Shown piece by piece: positions 16,423 to 25,773 of a stretch of 38,169 bases of DNA (its first letter is position 1; each line of letters begins with the position of its first letter). The position numbers and the translations under genes are program-made. Under the pieces are notes generated by a model. That model did no database searches. It worked only from the letters and a program-made list of their open reading frames with translations, and had not been told where the DNA came from. The stretch is from NCBI GenBank assembly GCA_944385275.1, contig CALWWP010000018.1:1-38169 (forward strand), in the 5' to 3' direction. Source of the DNA: an uncultured Oscillospiraceae bacterium. GTDB taxonomy: Bacteria; Bacillota; Clostridia; Oscillospirales; Oscillospiraceae.

Positions 16423-17795
16423 ACTTTTAACCGCTCCATTACCATTTTGATCTGTTTTTCCACCGATTTTGGCGAGGTGCCGCCCTCTGAAGTGCGTCTT
16501 TCCACGCAGTTTTTCAAATCGATACTCTCATATACATCTTCGTGGAACAGCGGGCTCAATTTCTGATACTCCTCAAGCGGTATATCCTCCAAAACAGTAT
16601 TCTCGGCAATACACCTTGCAACCAGCTGCCCTACAAGCTTATAGGCACTTCTGAACGGCATTCCGTTTTTGACCAGATAATCGGCAAGATCCGTTGCATT
16701 TATAAACCCTCGCTGTGCCGCTTTGTACATATTCTCTTTGTTTATAGTCATGGTTTCTACCATCGGTGCAAAAACTTCAAGGCATTTTTGTACAGTTTCT
16801 ATACTGTCAAATACAGCTTCCTTATCTTCCTGCATATCCTTGTTGTACGCCAGAGGTATGCCCTTGAGCGTTGTCAGCAGCGCCATCAGATCTCCGTAAA
16901 CGCGTCCGGTTTTCCCGCGTACAAGCTCCGCCATATCCGGATTTTTCTTCTGCGGCATTATACTGGAGCCTGTAGTATAGGCGTCATCCAGTTCAACAAA
17001 CTGAAATTCCCAGCTCGACCAAAGAATGATCTCTTCCGAGAACCGAGACAAATGCATCATTATAGTCGCACAAGCGCTCATCAGCTCAATACAAAAGTCC
17101 CTGTCCGACACGCCGTCCATGCTGTTTTCCGCAATCGCGTCAAATCCAAGCTCCTTGGCCTCCATGACCCTGTCAGTATTATAAGTAGTGCCTGCAAGCG
17201 CACAGCAGCCTATAGGCGAAACATTCATTCTCTTTACTGCATCGTGTATTCTGTCTATATCTCTCAGAAACATCATTGCGTACGCCATCATGTGCTGCCC
17301 GAACGTGATTGGCTGTGCCCTTTGAAGATGAGTATATCCGGGCATTATTGTCGACTTGTGGGCGTCCGCCTGTTTTACGATAGAGGACAGCAGCTTTTTT
17401 ATCAAATCGACGACAGTTCCAGCTTCATCTCTGAGATACATTCGTATATCCAGGGCAACCTGATCATTTCTGCTCCTTGCCGTATGAAGGCGCTTTCCCA
17501 CATCGCCAATCCTTTCCGTAAGCACCTGCTCAACAAACATGTGGATATCTTCACAGTTCATGTCAAATTTCAATGCTCCGCTGTCAAGATCTTCTAATAT
17601 TTTTTTCAAAGCTTCAACAATTACCTTGCTGTCTTCTTCAGATATTATTCCCTGCGCGCCCAGCATCTTGGCATGTGCCATTGATCCACAGATATCCTGA
17701 CGATACATCTTGTAGTCAAAGTGTATTGAGGAATTAAAATCGTCGGCGTTTTTATCAAGCTGCTTTGAAAAGCGTCCTGTCCACATTTTTTCCAT
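16419..17795 (-). CDS. argH: Argininosuccinate lyase
   Basis: This 458-aa fumarase/aspartase superfamily enzyme cleaves argininosuccinate to arginine and fumarate. The superfamily signature is GSSIMPQKKNPD, with the catalytic Ser in its mobile loop, and the N-terminal MWTGRFSKQLDKNADDFNSS is typical for ArgH. It is the second gene of the operon, 21 nt after argG, and overlaps argC by 4 nt. Confidence 0.97.
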   Translation of the reverse strand: MEKMWTGRFSKQLDKNADDFNSSIHFDYKMYRQDICGSMAHAKMLGAQGIISEEDSKVIVEALKKILEDLDSGALKFDMNCEDIHMFVEQVLTERIGDVGKRLHTARSRNDQVALDIRMYLRDEAGTVVDLIKKLLSSIVKQADAHKSTIMPGYTHLQRAQPITFGQHMMAYAMMFLRDIDRIHDAVKRMNVSPIGCCALAGTTYNTDRVMEAKELGFDAIAENSMDGVSDRDFCIELMSACATIMMHLSRFSEEIILWSSWEFQFVELDDAYTTGSSIMPQKKNPDMAELVRGKTGRVYGDLMALLTTLKGIPLAYNKDMQEDKEAVFDSIETVQKCLEVFAPMVETMTINKENMYKAAQRGFINATDLADYLVKNGMPFRSAYKLVGQLVARCIAENTVLEDIPLEEYQKLSPLFHEDVYESIDLKNCVERRTSEGGTSPKSVEKQIKMVMERLKV

Positions 17796-17816
17796 CTATT
17801 TTGCCCTCAGTCTGTC

Positions 17817-19043
17817 TTATTCTTGTTTGTTCTTCTGATCTACCATAGCCTGAACCTTTATAGGCAGGCCAAACAGGTTGATAAAGCCTTCCGAATCTTT
17901 TTGATTGTAGTCGCTTTCTCCAAAAGTGGCTATCTCTTCAGAATAAAGCGAATACGGGCTCCAAACGCCTGCATTTATCATATTCCCCTTATACAGCTTC
18001 AAGCGAACTTTGCCAGTTACCTTTTCTTGAGTTTTATCTACAAAGGCAGAAAGTGCCTCGCGCAGAGGCGTGTACCACTGGCCGTTGTATACAAGCTCTG
18101 CAAATGTGATAGCAAGTTCCTGCTTCTTATGCATCGTCATTTTGTCTAGGCAAATGCTTTCGAGAACGCTGTGCGCCTTGTACAAAATAGCTCCTCCCGG
18201 AGTCTCATATACTCCGCGGCACTTCATGCCGACAAGACGATTCTCTACGATATCGAGCAAGCCGATTCCGTTTTCCCCGCCAAGTTTATTTAATTTCAAA
18301 ATTATCTCTTTTGCGGACAGTTTCTCGTCATTCAATGCCACTGGAACACCTTTTTCAAAGTCAATAGTAATGTAAGTCGGTACATCCGGAGCCTGAATCG
18401 GAGAAACACCCATCTCCAAAAATCCTTCTTTTTCATACATGGGCTCATTTCCAGTATCTTCGAGGTCCAAGCCCTCATGAGAAAGATGCCACAAGTTCTT
18501 GTCCTTTGAATAGTTTGTTTCGCGATTGATCTTCAGCGGAACTTGATGGGCCTCGGCATACTCTATCTCCTCTTCACGGGACTTTATATCCCACTCGCGC
18601 CACGGAGCTATTATTGCCATCTCAGGCGCAAAATGCTTGATGGTGAGCTCAAAACGCACCTGATCGTTTCCCTTGCCGGTGCAGCCATGGCAAATAGCGT
18701 CGGCTCCCTCTGCTTTAGCAATTTCCACAATGCGTTTTGCAATTACAGGCCGTGCAAAAGAAGTTCCAAGCATATATTCTTCGTAGAGCGCGCCGGCTTT
18801 GACTGTAGGTATGATAAAATCATCCACGAATTCATCTGTCAGATCTTCAATATACAGTTTGGATGCACCCGTTTTTATGGCTTTTTCTTCGAGTCCGTCA
18901 AGCTCGGTGCCCTGTCCCACATCACCAGATACAGCGATCACCTCGCAGTTATTGTAGTTTTCCTTGAGCCAAGGAATAATTATCGAAGTATCCAATCCTC
19001 CGGAATAAGCAAGTACAACTTTTTTTATATCTTTTTTATTCAT
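17817..19043 (-). CDS. argG: Argininosuccinate synthase
   Basis: It joins citrulline and aspartate with ATP. The PP-loop motif AYSGGLDTS at the N-terminus and later [10 protein letters not shown] are diagnostic. The start is set at ATG 19043 ([16 protein letters not shown], 408 aa) because GGAG lies 9 nt upstream. An in-frame ATG at 19073 falls inside the ARG box and has no ribosome binding site. First gene of the arg operon, directly behind a consensus promoter and an ArgR-type site. Confidence 0.97.
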   Translation of the reverse strand: MNKKDIKKVVLAYSGGLDTSIIIPWLKENYNNCEVIAVSGDVGQGTELDGLEEKAIKTGASKLYIEDLTDEFVDDFIIPTVKAGALYEEYMLGTSFARPVIAKRIVEIAKAEGADAICHGCTGKGNDQVRFELTIKHFAPEMAIIAPWREWDIKSREEEIEYAEAHQVPLKINRETNYSKDKNLWHLSHEGLDLEDTGNEPMYEKEGFLEMGVSPIQAPDVPTYITIDFEKGVPVALNDEKLSAKEIILKLNKLGGENGIGLLDIVENRLVGMKCRGVYETPGGAILYKAHSVLESICLDKMTMHKKQELAITFAELVYNGQWYTPLREALSAFVDKTQEKVTGKVRLKLYKGNMINAGVWSPYSLYSEEIATFGESDYNQKDSEGFINLFGLPIKVQAMVDQKNKQE

Positions 19044-19056
19044 TTTCAAAATCTCC

Positions 19057-19074
19057 TTTGAAAAAATATTCATT
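19057..19074. promoter_or_regulatory. ARG box (ArgR/AhrC operator) before argG
   Basis: On the minus strand the site reads AATGAATATTTTTTCAAA. It matches the wnTGAATwwwwATTCAnw consensus at all fixed positions but one. It lies just downstream of the -10 element (19091-19086), where bound ArgR would block transcription of the whole operon when arginine is high. The argR gene is not in the window. Confidence 0.8.
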
Positions 19075-19085
19075 TTATGTGATAA

Positions 19086-19114
19086 ATTATACGTCTTTCC
19101 GCTTCGTTTTGCAA
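19086..19114 (-). promoter_or_regulatory. Sigma-A promoter of the arg operon
   Basis: TTGCAA (19114-19109), 17-nt spacer, TATAAT (19091-19086) on the minus strand. The predicted start is near 19080. A second, weaker ARG-like site TTTGCATAAATATTCTCT (19133-19150) lies upstream of the -35. Confidence 0.88.
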
Positions 19115-19132
19115 GTAAAATTTACACTACTT

Positions 19133-19150
19133 TTTGCATAAATATTCTCT
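19133..19150. promoter_or_regulatory. Possible second ARG box upstream of the arg promoter
   Basis: TTTGCATAAATATTCTCT differs from TGAATwwwwATTCA at two fixed positions. It is 76 bp from the strong box. Two-box layouts are common for ArgR hexamers, which supports the call, but this AT-rich region makes chance likely. Confidence 0.4.
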
Positions 19151-19184
19151 ATTTTTTTGTATTTACGCGGCAATATGCACAGAT

Positions 19185-19229
19185 GCAGAAATATATGCAT
19201 TATCAAATGAATAATGCATATATTTCTGC
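19185..19229. repeat. Perfect 19-bp inverted repeat after hisJ
   Basis: Arms 19185-19203 and 19211-19229 are exact reverse complements (outer GCAGAAATATATG) with a 7-nt loop. The repeat starts 4 nt after the hisJ stop, so it probably caps the his operon transcript. No T-run follows on the minus strand, so it is not a standard intrinsic terminator. Confidence 0.8.
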
Positions 19230-19233
19230 TTTC

Positions 19234-20049
19234 TTAAAGTTCAACTTCTTCATCTCCATGCATTCTGAATACTCTTGCTGTTTTAAATCCGCACTTTTTC
19301 GCAAGCTCCGCAGCCTGCTGAAAACCAAATCCCAGCGTATCAGGGCTATGGCTGTCTCCGGATAAAATAACAGCTCCGCCCAGTTCATGCCATATCTTCA
19401 GCAGGAACTCAGCCGGATACGGAGTACTGCGATAATTTCGGCTCATTGCACCCGTATTTATCTCCAAGAGACCGCATTTAGTAAATATTTTCTCCAGCGC
19501 ATCTCCGGCGATCTTTTGATATCTGACATCTGCTTCATCAAACAGCCTTATATTTTCATGGAATTTAGTTATTAGATCAAAATGTCCTATGATGTTGCGC
19601 ACTCCGCAAAACTCCATCTCTTCGTACTGCGAATAATAAGCCTCGGCATAGGCCAGCACATCTCCGTCAAAATAGCTTCCGACTATTTCTCTATATATCT
19701 CAGGGCTCTCATCTACCGGCAGATACTCCTCTCCGTGCTTAATGTAGTGTATGGAATGAATAATATAGTCGTAATTTTCCGCTTCCACCTCTGAAAACAG
19801 ATCCTTTTCTATTCCAAGCAAAACATCTAGTTTTTTATAATATTCATTTTTAAGAGCATAGACCTCACTGCAATATCGTTCAGTCTCACGTTCTCCCATA
19901 CAATACGATTGATCAAAAGGCGTATATGAATGTCCGGAAAATCCGATTGCTATAAAACCCATGTCCAATGCACGTTCCGCAAACTCCTTTATTCCGGCTA
20001 TACCATCGCAAAAGCTTGTGTGAACATGAAAATCTGCCCTCGGTATCAC
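19234..20049 (-). CDS. hisJ: Histidinol-phosphatase, PHP family
   Basis: A PHP-domain metal-dependent phosphatase (271 aa) that removes phosphate from histidinol phosphate. Metal-binding motifs are [12 protein letters not shown] at the N-terminus, GHSY near residue 40, a mid-protein IIHSIHY and, near the C-terminus, GDSHSP. It supplies the phosphatase activity missing from the monofunctional HisB in this operon. Its ATG overlaps the hisIE stop in ATGA. Last gene of the his operon. Confidence 0.93.
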   Translation of the reverse strand: MIPRADFHVHTSFCDGIAGIKEFAERALDMGFIAIGFSGHSYTPFDQSYCMGERETERYCSEVYALKNEYYKKLDVLLGIEKDLFSEVEAENYDYIIHSIHYIKHGEEYLPVDESPEIYREIVGSYFDGDVLAYAEAYYSQYEEMEFCGVRNIIGHFDLITKFHENIRLFDEADVRYQKIAGDALEKIFTKCGLLEINTGAMSRNYRSTPYPAEFLLKIWHELGGAVILSGDSHSPDTLGFGFQQAAELAKKCGFKTARVFRMHGDEEVEL

Positions 20050-20696
20050 TTTGTCATCTTCTCCTGCTTTATTTTTTTGTCAATGATATGCCGGGAAGCA
20101 AGCTCTTTGGTGATATCTTCAACTTCAATGCCCATTTCTGTCATAAGCACCATCACATGATAGGCAAGGTCCGCTATTTCATAAATGGTCTCCGCCTTGT
20201 CCTCGGCTTTTCCAGCGATAATTACCTCAGTTGACTCTTCTCCTACTTTCTTCAATATCTTATCTAGCCCTTTTTCAAATAGATACGATGTATAAGAGCC
20301 CTCCGGCTTATCGCGCTTGCGTCCCTTGAGCAGTTCAAGCAGACCCTCGTAAGAAAATTCCGAAAAATTTTTCGACTCGTATACAGGGTTGAAAAAGCAA
20401 GAATCCGATCCAGTATGACATGCAGGTCCATCCTTTTTTACAACCACCACAAGAGCATCCGCATCACAGTCGGCAGTGATAGAAACTATATGCTGGTAAT
20501 TACCAGACGTCTCTCCTTTTCTCCACAATTCCTGTCTTGACCTAGACCAGAAACAGGTTCTCTCCTCTTTTATGCTTATCTCCAAGCTTTCGCGGTTCAT
20601 ATATGCAAGCGTCAGCACATTGTGATTTTCCGCGTCTACAACAATTGCAGGTATGAGGCCTTTTTCATCAAACTTTAAATCTTCTATTTTTAACAT
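20046..20696 (-). CDS. hisIE: Phosphoribosyl-AMP cyclohydrolase / phosphoribosyl-ATP pyrophosphatase
   Basis: A two-domain enzyme of 216 aa doing steps 2 and 3 of histidine synthesis. The HisI part (about 1-110) has [13 protein letters not shown] and [13 protein letters not shown], the Mg and Zn ligands. The HisE part (about 115-205) has the helical MazG-like motif [12 protein letters not shown] and [13 protein letters not shown]. Order HisI-HisE is usual. It is preceded by hisF with a 19-nt gap and overlaps hisJ by 4 nt. Confidence 0.97.
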   Translation of the reverse strand: MLKIEDLKFDEKGLIPAIVVDAENHNVLTLAYMNRESLEISIKEERTCFWSRSRQELWRKGETSGNYQHIVSITADCDADALVVVVKKDGPACHTGSDSCFFNPVYESKNFSEFSYEGLLELLKGRKRDKPEGSYTSYLFEKGLDKILKKVGEESTEVIIAGKAEDKAETIYEIADLAYHVMVLMTEMGIEVEDITKELASRHIIDKKIKQEKMTK

Positions 20697-20715
20697 AATC
20701 CGCTCTCCCCCCCTC

Positions 20716-21474
20716 TTACAGTCTCACAATTATCCCATCATCTGCAAGCTCGCGCTTCAAATCATTTATCTGCACTTCTCCAAAATGGAAAATAGACGCT
20801 GCAAGACCTGCATCGACCGCGGGCAGCGTATGGAACAACGTCTTAAAATGATCTATACAGCCCGCTCCCCCTGATGCAATGACAGGTACTGACACAACTT
20901 TGCACACGGCATCGAGCATTTCCAAATCAAATCCATTTTTTACACCGTCTGTATTTATACTGTTGACTACTATTTCACCGGCGCCGCTTCCCACGCCGCG
21001 TTTTATCCACTCAATGGCGTCCATACCGGTATTTTCTCTTCCGCCTTTTGCAAATACGCAGAATTTACCGTCCACTCTCTTTATATCCACAGACAGCACT
21101 ACGCACTGATCGCCATACATTTTAGCCGCTCTCTCTATCAGGCTCGGATCCGCAATAGCTCCAGAGTTTACGCTCACCTTATCTGCACCGCATTTAAGTA
21201 CTCTGTCAAAATCATCAGTTGTGTTTATGCCTCCGCCGACCGTAAGCGGAATAAATATAGTCTCGGCGACTTGACACAAGATGTCAGTAAATAATTTCCG
21301 TCCCTCGGCAGAGGCCGTTATGTCGTAAAACACCAGCTCGTCCGCACCGTTCTCACTGTAAAATTTAGCAAGCTTTACAGGGGAAGAGACATCATTAAGT
21401 CCCGTAAAATTTACTCCCTTCACTACTCTTCCGTCACGTACATCCAAACACGGGATGATTCTTTTTGTAATCAC
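20716..21474 (-). CDS. hisF: Imidazole glycerol phosphate synthase cyclase subunit
   Basis: A 252-aa TIM barrel that, with HisH, makes IGP and AICAR. The catalytic Asp residues are in [12 protein letters not shown] and [10 protein letters not shown], and the phosphate loops GGGI and ASGGAG are present. It overlaps hisA by 4 nt. hisH, hisA and hisF are consecutive, so the synthase partners are made from one message. Confidence 0.97.
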   Translation of the reverse strand: MITKRIIPCLDVRDGRVVKGVNFTGLNDVSSPVKLAKFYSENGADELVFYDITASAEGRKLFTDILCQVAETIFIPLTVGGGINTTDDFDRVLKCGADKVSVNSGAIADPSLIERAAKMYGDQCVVLSVDIKRVDGKFCVFAKGGRENTGMDAIEWIKRGVGSGAGEIVVNSINTDGVKNGFDLEMLDAVCKVVSVPVIASGGAGCIDHFKTLFHTLPAVDAGLAASIFHFGEVQINDLKRELADDGIIVRL

Positions 21475-22196
21475 TTAGAAGCCCCCTTTGCAGCCGCTAT
21501 TGCCGCTTTCAGATCAATATTTCCAGTGTACAGAGCCTTTCCAAGAATAGCCCCATACAGCCCCATTGACGAAAGCACATTCACATCTTCCAGTGTCGAG
21601 ACTCCGCCCGAAGCCACTATATCTACAGAAAATCTCTCCGAAAGTTCCTTATACAGCGATGTGTTTGTTCCGCTCAAGACTCCATCTTTTGATATGTCTG
21701 TACAAATTACGGTTTTCACTCCGACTTTTTCAAGCCGCTCAAAAAAATCAAAACAACTGAGGGAAGACGTCTCAGTCCACCCCTTGATAGCGGCCATTCC
21801 GTCTTTAATATCTACTCCTACAGCTATACCGCTTCCGTATTTTTGAACCAGTTCTTCAACCAACTCCGGTTGAGTAACTGCAGCCGTACCCAGAATAACT
21901 CTCAAAGCTCCAGCCTGCAAATAGCGCTTAACTACCTCTTCTGTCCGTACTCCGCCGCCGATCTCTACCTTTAGTCCGCTTTCTTTTATCAGCCTTCCAA
22001 TAGTTTCAAAATTTGCAGTTGTACCGTCGCGCGCTCCCTCCAGATCTACTACGTGCAAATATTCCGCCCCGCTGTCAAAAAAACGCTTCGCTACTGACAC
22101 CGGGTCATTGTCATATATGGTCATCTCGGAATAATTTCCGCGCAGCAAGCGCACAGCCTTGCCCTCATACAAATCAATGGCGGGAAAAATATACAT
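21471..22196 (-). CDS. hisA: ProFAR isomerase (HisA)
   Basis: A 241-aa TIM barrel, 1-(5-phosphoribosyl)-5-[(5-phosphoribosylamino)methylideneamino]imidazole-4-carboxamide isomerase. Catalytic Asp residues are seen in PAIDLYEGKAVRLL and GVDIKDGMAAIKGW. Phosphate loops GGGVRTEE and ASGGVSTLED are in place. It lies 12 nt after hisH and overlaps hisF. Confidence 0.96.
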   Translation of the reverse strand: MYIFPAIDLYEGKAVRLLRGNYSEMTIYDNDPVSVAKRFFDSGAEYLHVVDLEGARDGTTANFETIGRLIKESGLKVEIGGGVRTEEVVKRYLQAGALRVILGTAAVTQPELVEELVQKYGSGIAVGVDIKDGMAAIKGWTETSSLSCFDFFERLEKVGVKTVICTDISKDGVLSGTNTSLYKELSERFSVDIVASGGVSTLEDVNVLSSMGLYGAILGKALYTGNIDLKAAIAAAKGASK

Positions 22197-22208
22197 CTGT
22201 TACCTCTC

Positions 22209-22826
22209 CTAAATCTCACAAAATGCCTTGAGTATATTAAGGCCAACTTCTCCGCTCTTTTCCGGGTGAAATTGCGTACCATAAACATTTCCCTTCTCAA
22301 CTGCAGCCGTCAATTCAGCGCCGTATTCGGCGGTGGCTATGACCGCTTCCTCGCAGTCAGCTGCATAGTAGGAGTGCACAAAATAAACGCAGTCATTTTC
22401 TTTAATATATTTAAACAGCGCACTTTTAGCTCTCCCTTTGGGAAAATGAAGAGCATTCCAGCCAATATGAGGTATTTTCAGTCCTTCTCCTATTACTGGA
22501 GCTATCGGCTTTACATTTCCATGAATGTAATCAAGTCCGTCATATTCGCCGTATTCATAGCTTCTAGTCAACAGCATCTGCATGCCGAGGCAAATACCCA
22601 GAAGAGGCTTGCCGCCTCTTACTTCTTCATTGAGAACATCCACAAGCCCGCTCTCTCTGATCTTTATTGCGGCATCTCTAAATGCCCCGACACCCGGAAG
22701 CACTATCCGCTCCGCTTTTTGAATAAGCTTCGGATCATTGGTTACCTCTGCATCAGCCCCTATGTAGGCGAAAGAGCTTCTGAGAGAAAACAAATTACCA
22801 ACTCCATAATCGACAATGGCTATCAT
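22209..22826 (-). CDS. hisH: Imidazole glycerol phosphate synthase glutaminase subunit
   Basis: A class I glutamine amidotransferase of 205 aa that gives ammonia to HisF. Nucleophile C79 is in LLGICLGMQ and the His-Glu pair is in QFHPEKSG. The start is ATG 22826 (MIAIVDYGVGNL), one nt after the hisB stop, with AAGGGAG about 9 nt upstream. The longer in-frame ATG at 22877 would lie inside hisB and adds residues the family does not have. Confidence 0.96.
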   Translation of the reverse strand: MIAIVDYGVGNLFSLRSSFAYIGADAEVTNDPKLIQKAERIVLPGVGAFRDAAIKIRESGLVDVLNEEVRGGKPLLGICLGMQMLLTRSYEYGEYDGLDYIHGNVKPIAPVIGEGLKIPHIGWNALHFPKGRAKSALFKYIKENDCVYFVHSYYAADCEEAVIATAEYGAELTAAVEKGNVYGTQFHPEKSGEVGLNILKAFCEI

Positions 22827-22827
22827 T

Positions 22828-23415
22828 TTACAGTACTCCCTTAGTTGACGGGATTTCTCCCGCAGCATGCTCGTCAATACTTACAGCTTTTCGCAAGACC
22901 TGTCCAAGAGCCTTAAAGACCGCTTCGATAATATGGTGCGTGTTTTCTCCTGCAAGCTGGCGCACATGCAAAGTTATGTTTGCATTTCTAGTAAATGCTG
23001 CCAAAAACTCTTTTACAAGCTCTGTATCAAAAGTTCCCACTTTCTCATTTTTCAGATCCAGCTCGCAGCACAGCACGCCTCTGCCCGACAGATCCGCCGC
23101 GCAGAGCACAAGAGCCTCATCCATAGGCAAGATGCTGTCTCCGTACCGGCAGATCCCTCTCTTATCGCCAACAGCTTCGGCAAATGCTAAGCCCATGCAT
23201 ATACCTATATCTTCCACAGTATGGTGGTCATCCACCCATACATCTCCCTTGCAGTCTACTTGAAGATCAAATCTGCTGTATTTTGCAAAGAGCTCCAGCA
23301 TGTGCTTTAAAAAACCGACCTCGCACTTCAGCTCAGATTTTCCCGATCCATCGATCTCAAGAGCAAGCTCTATGTCTGTTTCTGCAGTTTTTCTTACGAT
23401 TTTACTATTGCGCAT
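22828..23415 (-). CDS. hisB: Imidazoleglycerol-phosphate dehydratase
   Basis: A 195-aa monofunctional dehydratase. The two Mn-binding motifs are DDHHTVEDIGICMG and ENTHHIIEA. No HAD phosphatase domain is attached, so the pathway needs the separate HisJ at the end of the operon. Four nt separate it from hisC and one nt from hisH. Confidence 0.97.
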   Translation of the reverse strand: MRNSKIVRKTAETDIELALEIDGSGKSELKCEVGFLKHMLELFAKYSRFDLQVDCKGDVWVDDHHTVEDIGICMGLAFAEAVGDKRGICRYGDSILPMDEALVLCAADLSGRGVLCCELDLKNEKVGTFDTELVKEFLAAFTRNANITLHVRQLAGENTHHIIEAVFKALGQVLRKAVSIDEHAAGEIPSTKGVL

Positions 23416-23419
23416 CTTG

Positions 23420-24481
23420 TTATACCCCCAAGATCTCTTTTATGGCACACAGCAATATGTCCATCTGCTCCTGCGTTCCTATTGTAATACGCACATAATC
23501 TTCGATCCTCTTTTTCCCCAAATAACGAATCAGTACGCCTTTCTCTTTGAGCCTCTTATAAAGTTCGCTCCCATGCATCTTAGAAGTCTTTGCAAACAGA
23601 AAGTTTGCTTTGGAGTCCGTCAGCTCAAATCCCAGTTCGCGCAGCTTTTCAGCTGTATATTCCCTGACCCGGATGATCTCTCTGCAGTTTGAGGCATAAT
23701 ATTCAGCATCGTCAAGTGCAGCTTCTCCCGCGGCCATAGTCAGGCGGTTGATATTGTATGGATTAGTTGAAAACTTTATTTTATTCAGATCCTCAATGAT
23801 CTCTGCATCCGCTATTCCATATCCCAGACGTGCTCCGGCCATGGATCGGGACTTTGAATAAGTCTGTACGACAAGCAGATTGGGATACCTTTTAATAAGC
23901 GGTATAGCCGTTTCGCCTCCGAAATCCACATACGCCTCATCAATCACAACTATATTGTCTGGATTGGTCTGAAGTATCTTTTCTATTTGGTCACGCGTCA
24001 GTGCAAGCCCTGTAGGCGCATTTGGATTTGCAATAAATATGGTCCTGTTCTGTGAAAAATAATCATTTATGTCTATAGTAAAATCATCGCACAGCGGTTT
24101 TTCCGAATAATCGATGCCATAAAGCTGTGCAAAAACCGGGTAAAATCCGTAGCTTATATCCGGGAACGCCGCTCCTGTATCACTATCGCAAAACGCCATA
24201 AAGGCAAAAGAGAGGACCTCATCCGACCCATTTGCCAGAAAGACATTCTCGCGTTCAACACCATATGTCTGCGCAAGCTTTTCACTGAGAACAGCACCCT
24301 CCGGCTGCGGATACAGATTCAGCTTTGCTATCTCCTGCTCATTCAATCTTTCCAAGACCTTTGGAGACGGAGGAAACGGCGATTCATTTGTATTCAGCTT
24401 AACATATTCCATGTCTTTAGGCTGTTCGCCCGGTACATATGTCTCAAGAGAAGAAAATCTGTCGCTTAAAAACCTGCTCAT
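23420..24481 (-). CDS. hisC: Histidinol-phosphate aminotransferase
   Basis: A class I/II PLP aminotransferase of 353 aa. Substrate and cofactor motifs are LNTNESPFPPSP, ANPNAPTG, DEAYVDF and the PLP lysine K210 in TYSKSRSMAGARLGYG. It is coded between hisD and hisB with short gaps (14 and 4 nt), which fixes its role in histidine synthesis rather than in aromatic amino acid transamination. Confidence 0.95.
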   Translation of the reverse strand: MSRFLSDRFSSLETYVPGEQPKDMEYVKLNTNESPFPPSPKVLERLNEQEIAKLNLYPQPEGAVLSEKLAQTYGVERENVFLANGSDEVLSFAFMAFCDSDTGAAFPDISYGFYPVFAQLYGIDYSEKPLCDDFTIDINDYFSQNRTIFIANPNAPTGLALTRDQIEKILQTNPDNIVVIDEAYVDFGGETAIPLIKRYPNLLVVQTYSKSRSMAGARLGYGIADAEIIEDLNKIKFSTNPYNINRLTMAAGEAALDDAEYYASNCREIIRVREYTAEKLRELGFELTDSKANFLFAKTSKMHGSELYKRLKEKGVLIRYLGKKRIEDYVRITIGTQEQMDILLCAIKEILGV

Positions 24482-24495
24482 TTACATCGTCCCCT

Positions 24496-25773
24496 TTATT
24501 TTTGCCTTTCCGAACGTATCGTAGCGCTTTTTGCGTGGCCGCCCAAGCCTTCCTCTTTGGCAAAACGCGCTATTTTTTCGCCTACCTGTTCAAGAGCTTG
24601 CTGAGTATAGTAAATAAAAGATGAACGCTTCACAAAATCCATAACTGACAATGGGCTTGAAAAGCGTGCGGTACCTCCCGTCGGAAGGGTATGATTAGGT
24701 CCCGCGAAATAGTCTCCCAGCGCCTCCGGACAATTTTTCCCTAAGAATATAGAGCCGGCATTTTTTATCTGACTCAGATAATCGAACGGATCGTCCACGC
24801 ACAGCTCAAGGTGCTCCGGCGCTATTTCGTTTGATACCCTTATAGCATCTTCTATACTGTCTGCCAGCAGAATCTTGCCATTCGTATCTATCGAAGCTCT
24901 CGCTATTTCAGCCCGTTCAAGCAACGGTATCTGCTTTTCGATCTCCACACTGACCGCTTCTGCCAAATCTGAACTTACAGTTATCAGAACCGCCGTTGAA
25001 AGTTTATCGTGTTCAGCCTGAGAAAGCATGTCCGCAGCTACCACAGCCGCATCGCAGCTTCCATCCGCTATGACTAATATCTCACTCGGGCCGGCTATCA
25101 TATCGATATCTACTCTTCCAAATACCTGACGTTTTGCCTCTGCCACAAATGAATTCCCCGGCCCTACTATCTTATCTACCCGCGGTATTGATTCAGTACC
25201 GTACGCAAGCGCCGCTATCGCCTGTGCGCCGCCAACCTTAAAAATGCGGTCTACACCTGCTATTTTAGCTGCAACAAGTCTGGTCGGAGCTATGACGCCG
25301 TCTTTGGATGGCGTCACCATTATCAATTCCTCTACTCCCGCTATCTTGGCGGGTATGCAGTCCATGAGAACTGTTGAGGGATAGCTCGCTGTTCCTCCCG
25401 GCACATAAACTCCAGCCTTTGCAAGCGGCATGACCTTTTGACCCAGAACTATTCCGGGCTTGTCGTTTATAACAAAGCTGTTCGTTATCTGCCGTCTGTG
25501 GAATGCCTCTATATTCTCCTTTGCAGTGTATAAGATATCCAAAAGTTCGCCGTCTATCTGCTCAAAAGCACGGTTTATCTCTTCTTCAGACACCTCTAAA
25601 GTATCAAGCCTCGCATTGTCAAACTTTTCACAATATCTATACAGCGCAGTATCTCCGTTTTCTCTTACGTCTGAAATGATCTCCGACACGGCCTCAGAAA
25701 CATCCGCTGTTGCCGTATTCCTGATAAGAATATCGTCGGCAGTTACCTGCCCTATCTTTGAAATTCGTATCAT
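24496..25773 (-). CDS. hisD: Histidinol dehydrogenase
   Basis: A 425-aa Zn enzyme that oxidises histidinol to histidine in two NAD steps. The signature region includes AGPSEILVIAD, the catalytic AEHD, GPNHTLPTGGTARFSSPLSV with a conserved His, and EHLELC. Its start overlaps the hisG stop by 4 nt (ATGA). Length fits the family. Confidence 0.97.
   Translation of the reverse strand: MIRISKIGQVTADDILIRNTATADVSEAVSEIISDVRENGDTALYRYCEKFDNARLDTLEVSEEEINRAFEQIDGELLDILYTAKENIEAFHRRQITNSFVINDKPGIVLGQKVMPLAKAGVYVPGGTASYPSTVLMDCIPAKIAGVEELIMVTPSKDGVIAPTRLVAAKIAGVDRIFKVGGAQAIAALAYGTESIPRVDKIVGPGNSFVAEAKRQVFGRVDIDMIAGPSEILVIADGSCDAAVVAADMLSQAEHDKLSTAVLITVSSDLAEAVSVEIEKQIPLLERAEIARASIDTNGKILLADSIEDAIRVSNEIAPEHLELCVDDPFDYLSQIKNAGSIFLGKNCPEALGDYFAGPNHTLPTGGTARFSSPLSVMDFVKRSSFIYYTQQALEQVGEKIARFAKEEGLGGHAKSATIRSERQK

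Noticed and set aside
19044..19073. Longer ArgG start at ATG 19073
   Set aside because: It lies in the ARG box and lacks a ribosome binding site; GGAG is properly spaced to 19043.
22827..22877. Longer HisH start at ATG 22877
   Set aside because: It lies inside hisB; the family starts at MIAIVDYG and a ribosome binding site precedes 22826.
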